Part shown: positions 1 to 9,269 of the stretch, in pieces | Layout: every line of letters begins with the position of its first letter | Numbering within the stretch: the stretch's first letter is position 1 | Source of the DNA: Pseudorhodoferax soli | GTDB taxonomy: Bacteria > Pseudomonadota > Gammaproteobacteria > Burkholderiales > Burkholderiaceae_C | Assembly (NCBI RefSeq): GCF_003337555.1 | Contig: NZ_QPJK01000005.1 | Coordinates: 62,001 to 126,000 of the forward strand | Direction of reading: 5' to 3' | Length of the DNA: 64,000 bases | Notes under the pieces: generated by a model | What the model saw: the letters and a program-made list of their open reading frames with translations, nothing else | Told to the model about the DNA's origin: nothing | Database searches by the model: none | Made by a program: the position numbers and the translations under genes

Positions 1-2
1 GC

Positions 3-218
3 ATGAGGGCCGAAACCGTCCCCATCGTGCTGGACGGCCAGCCGCATGCGCTGGCCGCGGGCAGCACGCTGGCCGCGCTGGTCGACGCGCTCGGCCACCG
101 GCCCGAGGCCGTCGGCACGGCCGTCAACGGCGTCTTCGTCGCCCGCGGTCACCGCCACGACCTCGCACTGCACGAAGGCGATGCCGTCGTGCTGTTCCAA
201 CCCATCACCGGAGGATGA
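3..218 (+). CDS. thiS: ThiS sulfur carrier protein
   Basis: A 71-residue ubiquitin-like sulfur carrier for thiamine biosynthesis. The C-terminal Gly-Gly tail (PITGG) is the group that is adenylated and converted to the thiocarboxylate that donates sulfur to ThiG. Length and the VNGVFVARGHRHD segment fit the family. The start ATG overlaps a TGA in an ATGA arrangement at the window edge, so an upstream translationally coupled gene (perhaps thiO or thiC, not visible) probably ends here. thiG follows after 3 bases, so the two are one operon. Any TPP riboswitch would lie upstream, outside the window. Confidence 0.93.
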   Translation: MRAETVPIVLDGQPHALAAGSTLAALVDALGHRPEAVGTAVNGVFVARGHRHDLALHEGDAVVLFQPITGG

Positions 219-221
219 GCC

Positions 222-1043
222 ATGCCTGAAGCTGGAGCATCGAACGACCGCTGGCAGGTTGCCGGCACTTCCCTCACGAGCCGCTTCCTGCTCGGCACGG
301 CCGGCTATCCCTCGCCCGACGTGTTGGGCCAGGCGATTGCGGCGTCGGGCGCAGAGGTTGTCACCGTGGGGCTGAAGCGCGCACTGGCGGCCAGCGGCGA
401 CAACGGCTTCGTCGCCATCGTGCGCGCGGCCGTGCAGCAGCAGGGCGCGCGGCTCCTGCCCAACACCGCCGGTTGCCGCACCGCACGCGAGGCCGTGCAG
501 CTGGCGCAGATGGCGCGCGAGCTCTACGACACGCCCTGGCTCAAACTCGAGGTGGTGGGCGACGAGCACACGCTGCAGCCCGACCCCTTCGAACTGCTGC
601 AGGCCGCGCAGCAACTGATGCGCGAGGGCTTCGTGGTCTGGCCTTACTGCACGGACGACCTGGTGCTGTGCCGCCGCCTGCTCGACGCGGGTTGCCCCGT
701 GCTGATGCCTTGGGGCGCGCCCATCGGCTCGGGCCAGGGTCTGCTCAATCCGTTCGCGCTGCGCACGCTGCGCGAGCGGCTGCCCGATGCCACGCTGATC
801 GTCGATGCGGGCATCGGCGCGCCCTCGCACGCGGCCCAGGCGCTGGAGCTGGGTTTCGACGCCGTGCTGCTGAACTCGGCCGTGGCCCAGGCGCGCGACC
901 CGGTGCGCATGGCCGGGGCGTTCCGTGCAGCTGTGCAGGCGGGCAGGGCGGCCTGGCAGGCCGGCGTGATGGCGCGCCAGGACTTCGCCGTGCCGAGCAC
1001 GCCGGTGGGCGGCGCGCCGCTGCTGATCGGAGGCGCAGCGTGA
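222..1043 (+). CDS. thiG: Thiazole synthase ThiG
   Basis: 273 residues. ThiG forms the thiazole phosphate ring of thiamine from deoxyxylulose 5-phosphate, dehydroglycine and the ThiS thiocarboxylate. Visible features are LLGTAGYPSPD near residue 25, the Schiff-base lysine in WLKLEVVGD (Lys108), MPWGAPIGSGQG, and VDAGIGAPSHAAQALELGFD near the C terminus. The start has a strong Shine-Dalgarno (GGAGGATGAGCC before ATG). The gene overlaps the next gene's GTG start by 4 bases, so ThiS, ThiG and ThiDE are translationally coupled. Family and role are clear. Confidence 0.95.
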   Translation: MPEAGASNDRWQVAGTSLTSRFLLGTAGYPSPDVLGQAIAASGAEVVTVGLKRALAASGDNGFVAIVRAAVQQQGARLLPNTAGCRTAREAVQLAQMARELYDTPWLKLEVVGDEHTLQPDPFELLQAAQQLMREGFVVWPYCTDDLVLCRRLLDAGCPVLMPWGAPIGSGQGLLNPFALRTLRERLPDATLIVDAGIGAPSHAAQALELGFDAVLLNSAVAQARDPVRMAGAFRAAVQAGRAAWQAGVMARQDFAVPSTPVGGAPLLIGGAA

Positions 1044-2623
1044 AGCGGGTCTGGAGCATTGCCGGGACCGACAGCAGCGGCGGCGCCGGCCTCGCCGCCG
1101 ACCAGCGTGCGCTGGATGCCTGGCCCGGCACCCACTACTGCGGCGTGGTGGCCGCCGTCACGGCGCAGAACTCGCAGGCCGTCACACGCGTGGAGGCGGT
1201 CAGCCCGCAGCTGCTGGACGCGCAGCTGGCCGCGCTGGAATCCGACATGCCACCGGCCGCACTCAAGACCGGCCTGCTCGCCGATGCCGCCCAGATGCGC
1301 AGCATGGCGGCCTGGGCCGATCGCCTGCGCGAGGCTGCCCCCGGCCTGCCGCTCGTGGTCGATCCCGTGCTGGGCGCGAGCAGCGGGGCCAACTTCGCCG
1401 ACGACGGCGCGGTCGCCGCCTACCGCGCGCACCTGCTGCCGCGTGCCACGCTGATCACCCCGAACCGGCGCGAGGCTGCGCGCCTGCTGGGGCGGCCCGG
1501 CCTGCGCCGCGACGAGGTGCCTGCTGCCGCCCAGGCGCTGCGTGCGCTGGGCGCGCAATCCGTCTGCATCACGGGTGGCGACCCGGCCGACACGCCCGAC
1601 GACGCCACCCCCGAGGAGGCCGGCATGGCGCTGGACTGGCTGGACAGCCCGCAGGCCAGCGGCTGGCTGGCGCTGCCGCGCATCGGCACGGGCAACACCC
1701 ATGCCACGGGCTGCACGTTCGCCAGCAGCGCGGCGGCAGCGCTGGCCCATGGCTTCGTAGCGGCCGATGCGGTGGTGCTGGCCAAGATGGCGGCCACGCA
1801 CGCGCTGCGCCACGGCCATGCGGCCGGGCGCGGCCCGGGCCAGGTGCTGGCACGGCCCGGCTTCCACGCCGAGCCGGCCTTGCTGCCCACCATGGGCTGG
1901 GGCGCAGAGCCGGGCGGAGCTGGGCCAGCGGCCGAGCGCGCGGCCCCATTGGGCCTGTACGCCATCGTCGACAGCGCCGCGCGCGTGTGCGCCGTGCTGG
2001 ATGCCGGCGTGCGCAGCGTGCAGCTGCGCATCAAGCAGCCGGCGGCCGCCACGCCGGCCTGGTGGGATGGGCTGCACGCCCAGGTGGCCGAGGCCGCAGC
2101 GGCCTGCCGGGCCGTGGGTGCACGCCTGTTCGTCAACGACCACTGGGAGCTGGCGTTGCGGCACGGTGCGCATGGCGTGCACCTGGGCCAGGAAGACCTG
2201 CTGGCGCTGGAGCCGGGCCCACGTGGGGCACTGCGCGCCAGCGGCCTGGCGCTGGGCATCAGCTCGCACAGCCTGTGGGAGCTGGCACGTGCGCGCAGCC
2301 TGGCTCCCACCTACATCGCCTGCGGCCCGGTCTGGCCCACGCTCACCAAGGCCATGCCCTGGCGGCCCCAGGGCCTGGGCAACCTGGCGTGGTGGTGCGC
2401 GATGGCCGGCACGCCGGTGGTGGCCATCGGCGGCGTCCTCACGCCTGCGCAGATCAGCGCGGCGGCCGCGGCCGGGGCAGACGGCATCTGCGTCGTGCGC
2501 ATGCTCGGCGAGAACCCGGCTGCCACGGTGCCCGCCATGCGCACCGCGATGGCAGGCCATTGGCCTGCCACCCCACCCACAGGGGCTGCCGTGCCTTGGC
2601 CAGAGCCCACGCTGGCCGCTTGA
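1040..2623 (+). CDS. thiDE: Fused HMP-phosphate kinase / thiamine-phosphate synthase (ThiD-ThiE)
   Basis: A 527-residue fusion. Residues 1 to about 265 are ThiD, which phosphorylates hydroxymethylpyrimidine (phosphate): SIAGTDSSGGAG at the N terminus, VVDPVLGASSG, and GTGNTHATGCTFASS as the anion-hole and catalytic region. After a linker, residues 300-510 are ThiE, which couples pyrimidine and thiazole phosphates: LFVNDHWELA, GVHLGQED, ACGPVWPTLTK, and VVAIGGVLTP with AGADGICVVRML. The GTG start at 1040 overlaps the thiG stop. The open frame extends upstream to 473, but that part is antisense to known ThiG sequence in another frame and is rejected. Both active sites look intact. Confidence 0.9.
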   Translation: MKRVWSIAGTDSSGGAGLAADQRALDAWPGTHYCGVVAAVTAQNSQAVTRVEAVSPQLLDAQLAALESDMPPAALKTGLLADAAQMRSMAAWADRLREAAPGLPLVVDPVLGASSGANFADDGAVAAYRAHLLPRATLITPNRREAARLLGRPGLRRDEVPAAAQALRALGAQSVCITGGDPADTPDDATPEEAGMALDWLDSPQASGWLALPRIGTGNTHATGCTFASSAAAALAHGFVAADAVVLAKMAATHALRHGHAAGRGPGQVLARPGFHAEPALLPTMGWGAEPGGAGPAAERAAPLGLYAIVDSAARVCAVLDAGVRSVQLRIKQPAAATPAWWDGLHAQVAEAAAACRAVGARLFVNDHWELALRHGAHGVHLGQEDLLALEPGPRGALRASGLALGISSHSLWELARARSLAPTYIACGPVWPTLTKAMPWRPQGLGNLAWWCAMAGTPVVAIGGVLTPAQISAAAAAGADGICVVRMLGENPAATVPAMRTAMAGHWPATPPTGAAVPWPEPTLAA

Positions 2624-2926
2624 CGGCCGCCAAACTGTTTCTCTGATTCAACAAATTAACCAATTCATTTGCTTCATATATGTCGCACTGTTAGACTTTT
2701 CGACGGCAAACGCAATGAAAGTTGCGCACGCAAAGCCACAGGCCCCTTCGGCGCGGATGCGCCGGGTCGGGCAGCTGGGTTGCATCCCGCAGGGGGCACC
2801 GGACATTCGGCACCGTGCGCGCAGCCTTGCGTTGCCACGGCCGAACCGTCTTCCAACCCGCAGGGATTCCATGCACGTACTTGCTTCTTCCCCCGCGCGG
2901 CGCGCCGCGTACCTGGAGTGCCAACC
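2624..2926. other. Intergenic region upstream of the chemoreceptor gene
   Basis: 303 bases without a convincing gene. The first 90 bases are clearly A+T-rich compared with the flanks (around 2650-2705), which suggests the promoter for the chemoreceptor gene. A weak sigma-70-like pair is TTGCTT at 2669-2674 and TTAGAC at 2691-2696 with a 16-base spacer. I do not see a good FliA-type promoter. The rest is GC-rich leader. The open frame of the chemoreceptor runs back through this region, but the translation there has no family character. Confidence 0.4.
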
Positions 2927-4549
2927 ATGAACGGCCTGCGCAAGCTGCGCATCGGCGCTCGGCTGGGCCTGGCCTTCGGTGTGATCCTGCTGATCGTGGC
3001 CGCCAGCGCAGCGCTGGGCGTGGCGCGGCTGCAGCAGTCGAACGCGGCCACCCATCAGCTGGGCACGACGGACAAGGAACGCCAGGAAGCGGCGCTGATC
3101 TGGCGCCAGACCATCGATCTGAACTGGGTACGGACCGAGGCGGCCCTGACGGACTCGGACACCAGCCGCATCCCGCGCTGGCAGGCCGAGATGGACAAGA
3201 CCTCGCTGATCAGCACCGCCTCGCGCGAGCGGCTCCACCAGCTGGTGCGCACCGACATCGGCAAGCGCATGCTGCAGGACATCGATGCGCGCCGCGAGGC
3301 TTACCGCACGCCGCGTGCCGCGCTGCTCAAGCGCCGGTTGGCCGGCGAGGACGTGTCGGCCGAGCTGGAGCGCACGCTGCGTCCGCTGGCCGCCGCCTAC
3401 AGCGAAAGCATCCGGACGCTGGAGACGCGCTATCAGGAGCTGTATGCCCAGTCGCTGCGCGATACCGAAGCCGCCGCCACGGAGGGCCAGACCGTGCTGA
3501 TCGCCAGCGGGGTGGCCGCGGTGCTGCTGGGTGCGCTGTTCGCCTGGACGATCTCGCGCTCGATCACGCAGCCGCTGGCCCAGGCCGGCGGCGTGGCGCG
3601 CCGCATCGCAGACGGCGACCTCACGCAGCCCGTGCTGGTCGAAGGCCGCGACGAGGCCACCGATCTGGCCACGGCACTGCGCGACATGCAGCAGCAGTTG
3701 GCCAGCGTTGTGGCCGGCGTGCGCCGCAATGCCGATGGCGTGGCCACGGCCAGTGCCGAGATCGCACACGGCAACAACGACCTGTCGGCGCGCACCGAGC
3801 AGCAGGCCTCTGCACTCGAGGAGACCGCCGCGTCGATGGAGCAGCTCAGTTCCACCGTGCGGCAGAACGCCGACAACGCGCGCCAGGCCAAGAGCCTGGC
3901 CGAGAACGCGTCCAGCGTGGCCGGCCGCGGCGGCGAGGTGGTGGCGCGCGTGGTCGACACCATGAAGGGCATCGACGAGAGCTCGGGCAAGATCGCCAGC
4001 ATCATCGGCACCATCGACTCCATTGCGTTCCAGACCAACATCCTGGCGCTCAATGCGGCGGTGGAGGCCGCACGTGCCGGTGACCAGGGCCGCGGCTTCG
4101 CCGTGGTGGCCACCGAGGTGCGCAGCCTGGCCGGCCGTTCGGCCGAGGCGGCGCGCGAGATCAAGGCCTTGATCGGCACCAGCGTGGAGCGTGTGCAGCA
4201 CGGCACGGTGCTGGTCGGCCAGGCCGGTAACACCATGCAGGAGGTGGTGGCGGCGATCCAGCGCGTGAGCGACCTGGTCGGCGAGATCAGCGCGGCCAGC
4301 AGCGAGCAGAGCGCGGGCGTCTCGCAGGTGGGCGAGGCGGTCACGCAGATGGACCAGGCGACGCAGCAGAACGCGGCACTGGTCGAGGAATCGGCTGCCG
4401 CCGCCGACAGCCTGCGCGGCCAGGCCGAGCAGCTGGTGCAGGCGATGGCGGTATTCAAGGTGCGCGCGGGGCAGGGCACCGAGGCCGTTGCCAGCAGGGG
4501 GGCCGCCCTGGGCCACACCGGGCCCGCCGGCCTGTTGGCCGCGGCCTGA
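2927..4549 (+). CDS. Methyl-accepting chemotaxis protein
   Basis: 540-residue membrane chemoreceptor that feeds the CheA/CheW array. Transmembrane helix 1 is about residues 11-32, followed by a periplasmic four-helix-bundle-type sensor (33-188), transmembrane helix 2 (189-209), HAMP domain (210-262) and a long cytoplasmic signalling coiled coil. The conserved hairpin tip is present ([20 protein letters not shown] and [17 protein letters not shown]), as are glutamine/glutamate-rich methylation segments ([18 protein letters not shown]). No NWETF-type CheR/CheB tether is seen at the C terminus. Start chosen at 2927 because GGAG precedes it and the first helix then begins at residue 11. The ligand cannot be told from sequence. 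It stands alone, facing the GST gene. Confidence 0.92.
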   Translation: MNGLRKLRIGARLGLAFGVILLIVAASAALGVARLQQSNAATHQLGTTDKERQEAALIWRQTIDLNWVRTEAALTDSDTSRIPRWQAEMDKTSLISTASRERLHQLVRTDIGKRMLQDIDARREAYRTPRAALLKRRLAGEDVSAELERTLRPLAAAYSESIRTLETRYQELYAQSLRDTEAAATEGQTVLIASGVAAVLLGALFAWTISRSITQPLAQAGGVARRIADGDLTQPVLVEGRDEATDLATALRDMQQQLASVVAGVRRNADGVATASAEIAHGNNDLSARTEQQASALEETAASMEQLSSTVRQNADNARQAKSLAENASSVAGRGGEVVARVVDTMKGIDESSGKIASIIGTIDSIAFQTNILALNAAVEAARAGDQGRGFAVVATEVRSLAGRSAEAAREIKALIGTSVERVQHGTVLVGQAGNTMQEVVAAIQRVSDLVGEISAASSEQSAGVSQVGEAVTQMDQATQQNAALVEESAAAADSLRGQAEQLVQAMAVFKVRAGQGTEAVASRGAALGHTGPAGLLAAA

Positions 4550-4597
4550 TCGAGCGGCCCGGCGATCGGGCCTGGTCGCCGGCCGGCTGGCACCGCC

Positions 4598-5290
4598 TCA
4601 GCGGCGCCGGTATTGCGTGGCGCCGAACAGGTTCTCGCGCGCCTTGTCGTCCGTGATGGGTTTGCGCCGGTCGGCCAGCACGGCCACGCCGCGCTGCACG
4701 GCCGGGCGGGCGGCGATGCGGTCGAACCAGGCCTTCAGGTTCGGATAGTCGGCCCAATCGATGCCCTGGTTCTGCCAGTTGCGCAGCCAGGGAAAGATGG
4801 CGATGTCGGCGATGCTGTACTCGGGCCCGGCGATGTGGGCGTTGTCGGCGAGCTGGCGGTCCATCACGCCGTACAGGCGGCGCGCCTCGTCGGTGTAGCG
4901 GCCGATCGCGTAGGCGATCTTCTCGGGCGCGTAGAGCCGGAAGTGGTGGTTCTGGCCCAGCATGGGGCCGACCCCGCCCATCTGGAACATCAGCCACTGC
5001 AGCACCGCATAGCGCGCGCGGTCGCCCTCGGGCAGCAGCTGGCCGGTCTTGCCGGCCAGGTACAACAGGATGGCGCCCGATTCGAACAGCGTGACTGGGC
5101 GGCCGTCCGGCCCGTCGGGGTCGACGATCGCCGGGATCTTGTTGTTCGGGCTGATGCGCAGGAAGGCGGGCTGGAACTGCTCGCCCGCGGCGATGTCCAC
5201 CGGCACCACCTCGTAGGGCAGGCCGCATTCCTCCAGCATGATGTGCACCTTGTGGCCGTTCGGCGTGGCCCAGCTGTGGACGGTGATCAT
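4598..5290 (-). CDS. Nu-class glutathione S-transferase, YfcG-like
   Basis: 230 residues, thioredoxin-fold N-terminal domain followed by an all-helical domain. It follows E. coli YfcG closely: TPNGHKV near the N terminus, LRISPNNKIPAIVD as the glutathione-binding loop, LFESGAILLYLA, GGVGPMLGQNHHF, and YSIADIAIFPW. YfcG-type enzymes bind two glutathiones and act as disulfide-bond reductases or peroxidases rather than classic transferases. The start lies 2 bases after the acyl-CoA dehydrogenase stop, so it is the last gene of the acyl-CoA operon. A role in protecting or deglutathionylating pathway intermediates is only inference. Confidence 0.88.
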   Translation of the reverse strand: MITVHSWATPNGHKVHIMLEECGLPYEVVPVDIAAGEQFQPAFLRISPNNKIPAIVDPDGPDGRPVTLFESGAILLYLAGKTGQLLPEGDRARYAVLQWLMFQMGGVGPMLGQNHHFRLYAPEKIAYAIGRYTDEARRLYGVMDRQLADNAHIAGPEYSIADIAIFPWLRNWQNQGIDWADYPNLKAWFDRIAARPAVQRGVAVLADRRKPITDDKARENLFGATQYRRR

Positions 5291-5292
5291 GC

Positions 5293-6564
5293 TCAGAACC
5301 GGGTCACCGGCATGTCGTGCTGCTGGGGCCGGTCGGCATACTTGCCCAGTTCCATCTTGGCGATGGCGTTGCGGTGCACCTCGTCCGGGCCGTCGGCAAA
5401 GCGCAGCGTGCGGGCGTGGGTGTAGGCGAAGGCCAGCGGGAAGTCGTCGCACATGCCGCCGCCGCCGTGCACCTGCATGGCCCAGTCGATGACCTGGCAG
5501 GCCATGCTGGGCGCCACCACCTTGATCATCGCGATCTCGTTCTTGGCGACCTTGTTGCCGGCCTTGTCCATGAGCCAGGCGGTCTTGAGCGTGAGCAGGC
5601 GCGCCATGTCGATCTTGCAGCGCGCCTCGGCGATGCGCTCCTGCGTGACGGTCTGCTGGGCCACGGTCTTGCCGAAGGCCACGCGGGAGGCGGCGCGCCG
5701 GCACATGAGTTCCAGTGCGCGCTCGGCCAGGCCGATCAGGCGCATGCAGTGGTGGATGCGGCCCGGGCCCAGGCGGCCCTGGGCGATCTCGAAACCGCGG
5801 CCCTGGCCCAGCAGCATGTTGGAGGCCGGCACGCGCACGTTCTCGAACAGCATCTCCATGTGGCCGTGCGGCGCGTCGTCGTAGCCCATCACGTTGAGCG
5901 GACGCAGCACCTTGATGCCCGGGGCATCTGCAGGCACCAGGACCATGCTCTGCTGCTGGTGGCGGGCGGCGTCGGGGTCGCTCTTGCCCATGGTGATGTA
6001 GACGGCGCAGCGCGGGTCGCCCGCGCCCGAGATCCACCACTTGCGGCCGTTGATCACGTAGTCGTCTCCATCGCGCTCGATGCGCGTGGCGATGTTGGTG
6101 GCGTCGCTGGAGGCCACGTCGGGTTCGGTCATTGCGAAAGCCGAGCGGATCTGGCCTTCCAGCAAGGGTTGGAGCCAGCGCGCGCGGTGCTCGTCGCTGC
6201 CGTAGCGCGCGATCGTCTCCATGTTGCCGGTGTCGGGCGCCGAGCAGTTGAAGACCTCGGAGGCGAAGGGCACGCGGCCCATGATCTCGGCCAGCGGCGC
6301 GTATTCCTCGTTGCTGAGGCCTGCGCCCTTGAAGCCGGAGAGTTCGGCCGTGTCCTCGGGCAGGAACAGGTTCCAGAGGTCCTGCGCGCGCGCCTTGGCT
6401 TTCAGGTCTTCGATGGTCTTGAGCGGCGTCCAGCGCTTGCCGGCGGCGGTGTTGGCCTCGAGCTCGGCGTGGTAGGTGCTCTCCGCCGGGTAGATGTGCT
6501 CGTCCATGAAGCGCAGCACGCGCTGGCGCAGGGCTTCGGTCTTGGGGGAATACGCGAAATCCAT
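5293..6564 (-). CDS. Acyl-CoA dehydrogenase, ACAD10/11-like
   Basis: 423-residue FAD-dependent acyl-CoA dehydrogenase. Recognisable parts are [16 protein letters not shown] (FAD/substrate contact), [13 protein letters not shown], the C-terminal region [14 protein letters not shown], and [15 protein letters not shown]. The start has a Shine-Dalgarno (GGAGACAACGCC before ATG). It lies 23 bases downstream of an APH-type kinase gene, the same two domains that are fused in human ACAD10/ACAD11, where the kinase phosphorylates a 4-hydroxyacyl-CoA and the dehydrogenase domain completes its conversion. The substrate here is inferred, not shown. Family assignment is firm. Confidence 0.92.
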   Translation of the reverse strand: MDFAYSPKTEALRQRVLRFMDEHIYPAESTYHAELEANTAAGKRWTPLKTIEDLKAKARAQDLWNLFLPEDTAELSGFKGAGLSNEEYAPLAEIMGRVPFASEVFNCSAPDTGNMETIARYGSDEHRARWLQPLLEGQIRSAFAMTEPDVASSDATNIATRIERDGDDYVINGRKWWISGAGDPRCAVYITMGKSDPDAARHQQQSMVLVPADAPGIKVLRPLNVMGYDDAPHGHMEMLFENVRVPASNMLLGQGRGFEIAQGRLGPGRIHHCMRLIGLAERALELMCRRAASRVAFGKTVAQQTVTQERIAEARCKIDMARLLTLKTAWLMDKAGNKVAKNEIAMIKVVAPSMACQVIDWAMQVHGGGGMCDDFPLAFAYTHARTLRFADGPDEVHRNAIAKMELGKYADRPQQHDMPVTRF

Positions 6565-6587
6565 GGCGTTGTCTCCGTCGTTGGCAA

Positions 6588-7673
6588 TCAGGCCTGCTGG
6601 GCGAACTTCCAGGCCAGCTCGGCCAGCGGCCTGGCGCCGGCGCCCGAGGTGGCTGCGCGGTCGCTGGAGGCGGTGCCCGCTTCGGCACGCTTGGCGATGC
6701 CCTGCAGGATCGCGGCCAGGCGGAACATGTTGTAGGCCAGGTAGAAGTTCCAGTCCCGCTTGAGGTCTGCGGGTGTGGCGAAGCCGGTGCGCTCGCAGTA
6801 GCGCGCGATGTAGTCGGCCTCTGCAGGAATGCCGAGTGCCTTCAGGTCCAGCCCGGCGATGCCGCGGAACTGGCCCGGGCTGATGTGCCAGGACATGCAG
6901 TGGTAGCTGAAGTCCGCCAGCGGGTGGCCGAGCGTGGACAGTTCCCAGTCCAGCACCGCGATGATGCGCGGCTCGGTCGCGTGGAACATGGTGTTGTCCA
7001 GCCGGTAGTCCCCGTGCACGATGCTGGTGAAGCGCTCGTCGCGCGCGCTGGCCGGCATGTTGCGGGGCAGCCAGTCGATGAGCTTGTCCATCTCGGGGAT
7101 GGGCTGTGTGATGGAGGCGACGTACTGCTTGCTCCAGCGGCCGATCTGGCGTTCGAAGTAGTTGCCGGGCTTGCCGTAGCCGGCCAGGCCGCGCGCGGCG
7201 AAGTCGACGCTGTGCAGCGCGGCGATGACGCGGTTCATCTCGTCGTAGATGGCGGCGCGGCCGGCCGGCTCCATGCCGGGCAGGCCCTGGTCCCAAAGCA
7301 CGCGGCCCTCCTTGAACTCCATGATGTAGAAGGCCCGGCCGATCACCGACTCGTCCTCGCACAGGCACAGCATGGCGGGCACGGGCACGTCGGTGCCGGC
7401 CAGGCCGCTCATCACCGCGAACTCGCGCTCGATGGCGTGGGCCGATGGCAGCAGCTTGGCCACAGGGCCGGGCTTGGAGCGCATCACATAGCGCTGGGTG
7501 GGCGTCGTGAGCTTGTAGGTTGGGTTGGACTGCCCGCCCTTGAACAGCGCGACCTGCAGCGGGCCTGCGAAGCCGGGCAACTGCGCGGCCAGCCAGTCGG
7601 TCAGCCGTTGGATGTCGAAAGCATGCTGGCCGCTGACTTCCTTGGTGCCTTCGAAATGGTCGAATTCGCTCAT
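6588..7673 (-). CDS. APH-family acyl-CoA kinase-like phosphotransferase
   Basis: 361 residues with the aminoglycoside phosphotransferase/choline kinase fold. The nucleotide-binding lobe has [12 protein letters not shown] and YVMRSKP (lysine/arginine area). The catalytic loop is [13 protein letters not shown] and the metal-binding loop is [18 protein letters not shown]. It is the length and type of LvaA of levulinate catabolism and of the kinase domain of ACAD10/11, both of which phosphorylate 4-hydroxyacyl-CoAs. It belongs to the minus-strand operon, between the Crp-type regulator and the acyl-CoA dehydrogenase. An antibiotic-resistance role is unlikely given context. Confidence 0.86.
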   Translation of the reverse strand: MSEFDHFEGTKEVSGQHAFDIQRLTDWLAAQLPGFAGPLQVALFKGGQSNPTYKLTTPTQRYVMRSKPGPVAKLLPSAHAIEREFAVMSGLAGTDVPVPAMLCLCEDESVIGRAFYIMEFKEGRVLWDQGLPGMEPAGRAAIYDEMNRVIAALHSVDFAARGLAGYGKPGNYFERQIGRWSKQYVASITQPIPEMDKLIDWLPRNMPASARDERFTSIVHGDYRLDNTMFHATEPRIIAVLDWELSTLGHPLADFSYHCMSWHISPGQFRGIAGLDLKALGIPAEADYIARYCERTGFATPADLKRDWNFYLAYNMFRLAAILQGIAKRAEAGTASSDRAATSGAGARPLAELAWKFAQQA

Positions 7674-7710
7674 GCGGGTTGTCTCCCTGGATTGGTGTCG
7701 GTGTGGTGGC

Positions 7711-8430
7711 TCAGCGGTCGGTTTCGACGATGCGCATCAGCGCATCGCGGTCGCGCACGATGAGGCCGGTCGCTTCGATGCGGATGGCCTCCTCGCGCTC
7801 CATGGTCTTGAGTTCCTGGTTCACGCGCTGGCGCGAGGCACCCAGCAGCTGGGCCAGTTCCTCCTGCGCCAGTTGCAGGCTGATGCGCACCTCGTTGCCG
7901 TCTTCCAGGCTGGGCACGCCGTAGCTGCGCACCAGGTGCAGCAGCTGCTTGGCCAGCCGCGCGCGCAAGGGCAGGGTGTTGAGGTCTTCCACCAGGCCGA
8001 ACAGCAGCCGGATGCGCCGCGACTGCAGCCACATCAGCGCTTCGTAGAGTTCGCTGTGCGCGGCCAGGATCTTTTTGAAATCGGCCCGCGCCACGCAGAC
8101 GATGGTGGTCGCGCCGTGCGCATAGACGTCGTGTGTGCGGCGGTCGCTGTCGAAGAAGGCCACGTCGCCGAACCAGATGCCAGGCTCCACATAGGTCAGC
8201 GTGATCTGCTTGCCCGAGATCGAGGTGGAACTCACGCGGGCCGCGCCCTTGGCGCAGGCGATCCACTCCTCTGCGATGTCGCCGCGTGCGGCGATCAGGT
8301 CGCCGTTCTTGTAGCGTCGAACGTAGGCGCATCGAAGAATGTCGTGCCGCAGCGAGGGAGAGAGGGAGGAAAACCAGCGCCCGGCGTTGATGGCCTCGCG
8401 CTCGGCGATGTTAAGAATGGGTTCGTCCAT
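7711..8430 (-). CDS. Crp/Fnr-family transcription regulator
   Basis: 239 residues. An N-terminal cyclic-nucleotide-binding-type beta barrel (about 15-135, with GDIAEEWIACAKGAARVSS and PGIWFGDVAFFD) is followed by a dimerisation helix and a winged helix-turn-helix (about 165-225) with LAQEELAQLLGASRQRVNQEL as the recognition region. The cysteine pattern needed for an Fnr 4Fe-4S cluster is not seen. The ligand is unknown. It lies inside the acyl-CoA operon, 37 bases upstream of the kinase gene, so it probably controls this operon or senses one of its metabolites. Start at 8430 has a GACAGGAC-type ribosome site. Confidence 0.88.
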   Translation of the reverse strand: MDEPILNIAEREAINAGRWFSSLSPSLRHDILRCAYVRRYKNGDLIAARGDIAEEWIACAKGAARVSSTSISGKQITLTYVEPGIWFGDVAFFDSDRRTHDVYAHGATTIVCVARADFKKILAAHSELYEALMWLQSRRIRLLFGLVEDLNTLPLRARLAKQLLHLVRSYGVPSLEDGNEVRISLQLAQEELAQLLGASRQRVNQELKTMEREEAIRIEATGLIVRDRDALMRIVETDR

Positions 8431-8473
8431 GTCCTGTCTTTTGGGTGACTGGGCCGGGCGGCCGCAGCGAGGT

Positions 8474-9256
8474 TCAAACGAGCGGTGCGGCGCCGCGCTG
8501 ATCGCGGAAGGCGGCGATGGCCGCGCCGGTGCTTGCGTGGTGCAGGTTGGTGACGAAGCGATCGCGTTCGTGCGCCAGTTGTTCGGGCAGCGTGGCGCTG
8601 TCGGCCAGGGACAGCAGCTCCTTGGCGCTGGCGACAACGTGCGGCGCGCGCGCATTGATCTGCGCGGCCAGCGCCAGGGCTTCGTTGAGTGCCGCGCCCG
8701 GGCCGCAGATGCGGTTGACCACGCCCAGCGCATGCAGCCTCTCGGCGTCGACCCGTGTGCCCAGCATCAGCAGTTCGCCGGCCAGCTGGCGCGGCAACGC
8801 GCGCGCCAGGCTCCAGCTGGCGCCTGCATCCGGAGACAGGCCCAGCGCGCTGGCGGCCAGCGCGAACTGCGCGTTGCGTGCGGCGACGATGAAGTCGCAG
8901 GCCAGCGCGAGCGCGAAGCCGGCATCGGCGGCCGCGCCCTCCACCGCGGCGACCACAGGCTTGGGAAAGCTGCGAATGGCCTCGATCCAGCTGTGCAGGC
9001 CTTCCGTCAGCGCGACCTGGTGCGCGGCGCTCTCGCGCCGGCTGGCCTGCAATTGCGCCAGGTCATGGCCGACGCTGAACAGTGCGCCTGCGCCCGTGAT
9101 CACCACGCTGGCCACCTCGGCGTTGGATTCGGCGACGTTCAAGGCCTCGACCCCGGCGGCCCAGAGATCCGGCCCCAGCGCGTTGTGTCGCTCCGGGTGC
9201 GACAGGGTGAGCACCATGGTCGCGCCATGGCGGGTGCTGAGCAGGGCGGCGGGCAT
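8474..9256 (-). CDS. Enoyl-CoA hydratase/isomerase, PaaG-like
   Basis: 260-residue crotonase-fold enzyme. The oxyanion-hole parts are present (TGAGALFSVGHDLA and VEGAAADAGFALALACD). The two catalytic glutamates of classical hydratases are both replaced by alanine, in FALALACD and ALAASALGL. An aspartate is kept in LGLSPDAGASW (Asp143), the arrangement of PaaG-type 2,3/3,4-enoyl-CoA isomerases. I therefore favour isomerase over hydratase. The longer open frame starting at 9310 is rejected because it would overlap the upstream dehydrogenase. The gene follows the PaaH-like gene by 13 bases. Confidence 0.87.
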   Translation of the reverse strand: MPAALLSTRHGATMVLTLSHPERHNALGPDLWAAGVEALNVAESNAEVASVVITGAGALFSVGHDLAQLQASRRESAAHQVALTEGLHSWIEAIRSFPKPVVAAVEGAAADAGFALALACDFIVAARNAQFALAASALGLSPDAGASWSLARALPRQLAGELLMLGTRVDAERLHALGVVNRICGPGAALNEALALAAQINARAPHVVASAKELLSLADSATLPEQLAHERDRFVTNLHHASTGAAIAAFRDQRGAAPLV

Positions 9257-9269
9257 GGGGCGGGCGGTT

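Noticed and set aside
2648-4516. A 622-residue open frame antisense to the chemoreceptor
   Set aside because: It has shadow composition rich in His, Arg, Gly and Leu, no motif, and is opposite a clear chemoreceptor with intact signalling tip.
4556-4572. Hairpin GGCCCG/CGGGCC between the chemoreceptor and GST genes
   Set aside because: Six-bp GC stem without T-run; common in GC-rich DNA.
6588-7673. APH-family gene as an aminoglycoside resistance determinant
   Set aside because: Operon context with acyl-CoA enzymes and similarity in length and motif to acyl-CoA kinases make resistance unlikely.
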